6,143 nucleotides of DNA. Source: JBBDIX01 sp040880235. Lineage in GTDB: Bacteria > Actinomycetota > Nitriliruptoria > Nitriliruptorales > Nitriliruptoraceae. Of this stretch, positions 5,654-6,143 are shown piece by piece (within the stretch, counting starts at the first letter, position 1; every line of letters begins with the position of its first letter). The notes under the pieces were generated by a model. The model was not told the origin of the DNA, searched no databases, and saw only the letters and a list, made by a program, of their open reading frames with translations. The stretch lies in NCBI GenBank assembly GCA_040880235.1, contig JBBDIX010000020.1, forward strand, positions 1 through 6,143. The letters run 5' to 3'. The translations under genes and the position numbers were made by a program.

Positions 5654-6143
5654 ATGAACCCGCCCGTCCGCGTCGCCGTCACCGGACCTGCTGGCCAGAT
5701 CGGCTACGCGCTCGTCTTCCGCATCGCGTCCGGCCAGATGTTCGGCCCGGACACGCCGGTCCACCTCCAGATGCTCGAGATCCCCCCGGCGCTGCCGGCG
5801 CTCGAGGGTGTGGCGATGGAACTCGACGACTGCGCGTTCCCGCTGCTCGCGGGCATGACGTGCACCGCCGACCCGCAGGAGGCGTTCGATGGCTCCGACG
5901 TCGTGTGCCTCGTGGGCGCCAAGCCGCGCGGCCCGGGCATGGAACGCGCCGACGTGCTCATGGACAACGCCGGCATCTTCGGTCCGCAGGCGAAGGCCAT
6001 CGCGGCCAACGCCTCGTCCGACGTGCGTGTCGCCGTGGTGGGCAACCCGGCCAACACCAACGCGCTGATCGTGGCCGCCAACGCCGAGGGGCTCGCGGCC
6101 GAGCAGGTCTCCGCGATGGTGCGCCTCGACGAGAATCGTGCGA
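5654..6143 (+). CDS. mdh: Malate dehydrogenase, NAD-dependent (3' end beyond window)
   Basis: The enzyme interconverts malate and oxaloacetate with NAD(H) in the TCA cycle. The window holds 163 residues, about half of a protein usually near 328 long. The NAD-binding motif TGPAGQIGY (10-18) has G11, G14 and G17. E42 in MLEIP ends the second strand and indicates NAD over NADP. GVAMELDDCAFPLL (52-65) is the group signature. Substrate-binding R92 and R98 lie in AKPRGPGMERAD, followed by GNPANTN (130-136). The loop RLDENRA (157-163) is the last seen; the catalytic His lies beyond the edge. The sequence belongs to the cytosolic-type MDH group found in actinobacteria. The ATG at 5654 has GAGGAG (5642-5647) six bases upstream. 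P12 replaces the commoner Ala in the dinucleotide loop; this is a mild variation. Confidence 0.96.
   Translation, partial: MNPPVRVAVTGPAGQIGYALVFRIASGQMFGPDTPVHLQMLEIPPALPALEGVAMELDDCAFPLLAGMTCTADPQEAFDGSDVVCLVGAKPRGPGMERADVLMDNAGIFGPQAKAIAANASSDVRVAVVGNPANTNALIVAANAEGLAAEQVSAMVRLDENRA

Noticed and set aside
1..6143. CRISPR arrays, insertion sequences, transposases, riboswitches, defence genes
   Set aside because: I saw no regularly spaced repeats, terminal inverted repeats, recombinase motifs or conserved leader RNA folds on either strand.

Overview
The window is high-GC DNA (roughly 70 % by eye). It has GTG starts, GGAG/AAGGAG ribosome sites and TAGGAT/TAGGCT-type -10 boxes. Together with the gene set and an MDH of the TGxAGQIGY type, this suggests an actinobacterium (Actinomycetota). 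I cannot name a genus from the sequence.

Layout. Bases 1-641 (minus) hold most of a NarL/LuxR-type response regulator that runs off the left edge. Just upstream of it, at 644 to about 785 (minus), is only the C-terminal tip of what looks like its partner sensor histidine kinase; the rest of the kinase is missing. After about 110 bp of lower-GC DNA comes a complete tRNA-Leu(UAA) with encoded CCA (899-985, minus). Next is lhgO, an FAD-dependent L-2-hydroxyglutarate oxidase/dehydrogenase (1033-2238, minus). A 125-bp divergent promoter region separates it from a plus-strand block: purN (2364-3038), purH (3035-4561), folD (4677-5550 region) and the 5' half of mdh (5654 to the right edge).

How the genes work together. 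FolD makes 10-formyl-tetrahydrofolate. PurN and PurH each consume it as the formyl donor in purine synthesis, so the purN-purH-folD block is a compact one-carbon/purine unit. mdh (TCA cycle) has its own apparent promoter. LhgO also feeds central metabolism, returning L-2-hydroxyglutarate to 2-oxoglutarate. That hydroxyacid is a known side product of malate dehydrogenase in other organisms.

Most of the window is ordinary housekeeping, and I see no new defence, mobile or biosynthetic system. Points worth a second look are the apparent CTG start of purN, the kinase remnant lying beside the 3' end of a tRNA gene (possible island boundary or deletion scar), overlapping divergent -10 boxes between lhgO and purN, and the absence of TTA codons next to the tRNA that reads TTA.
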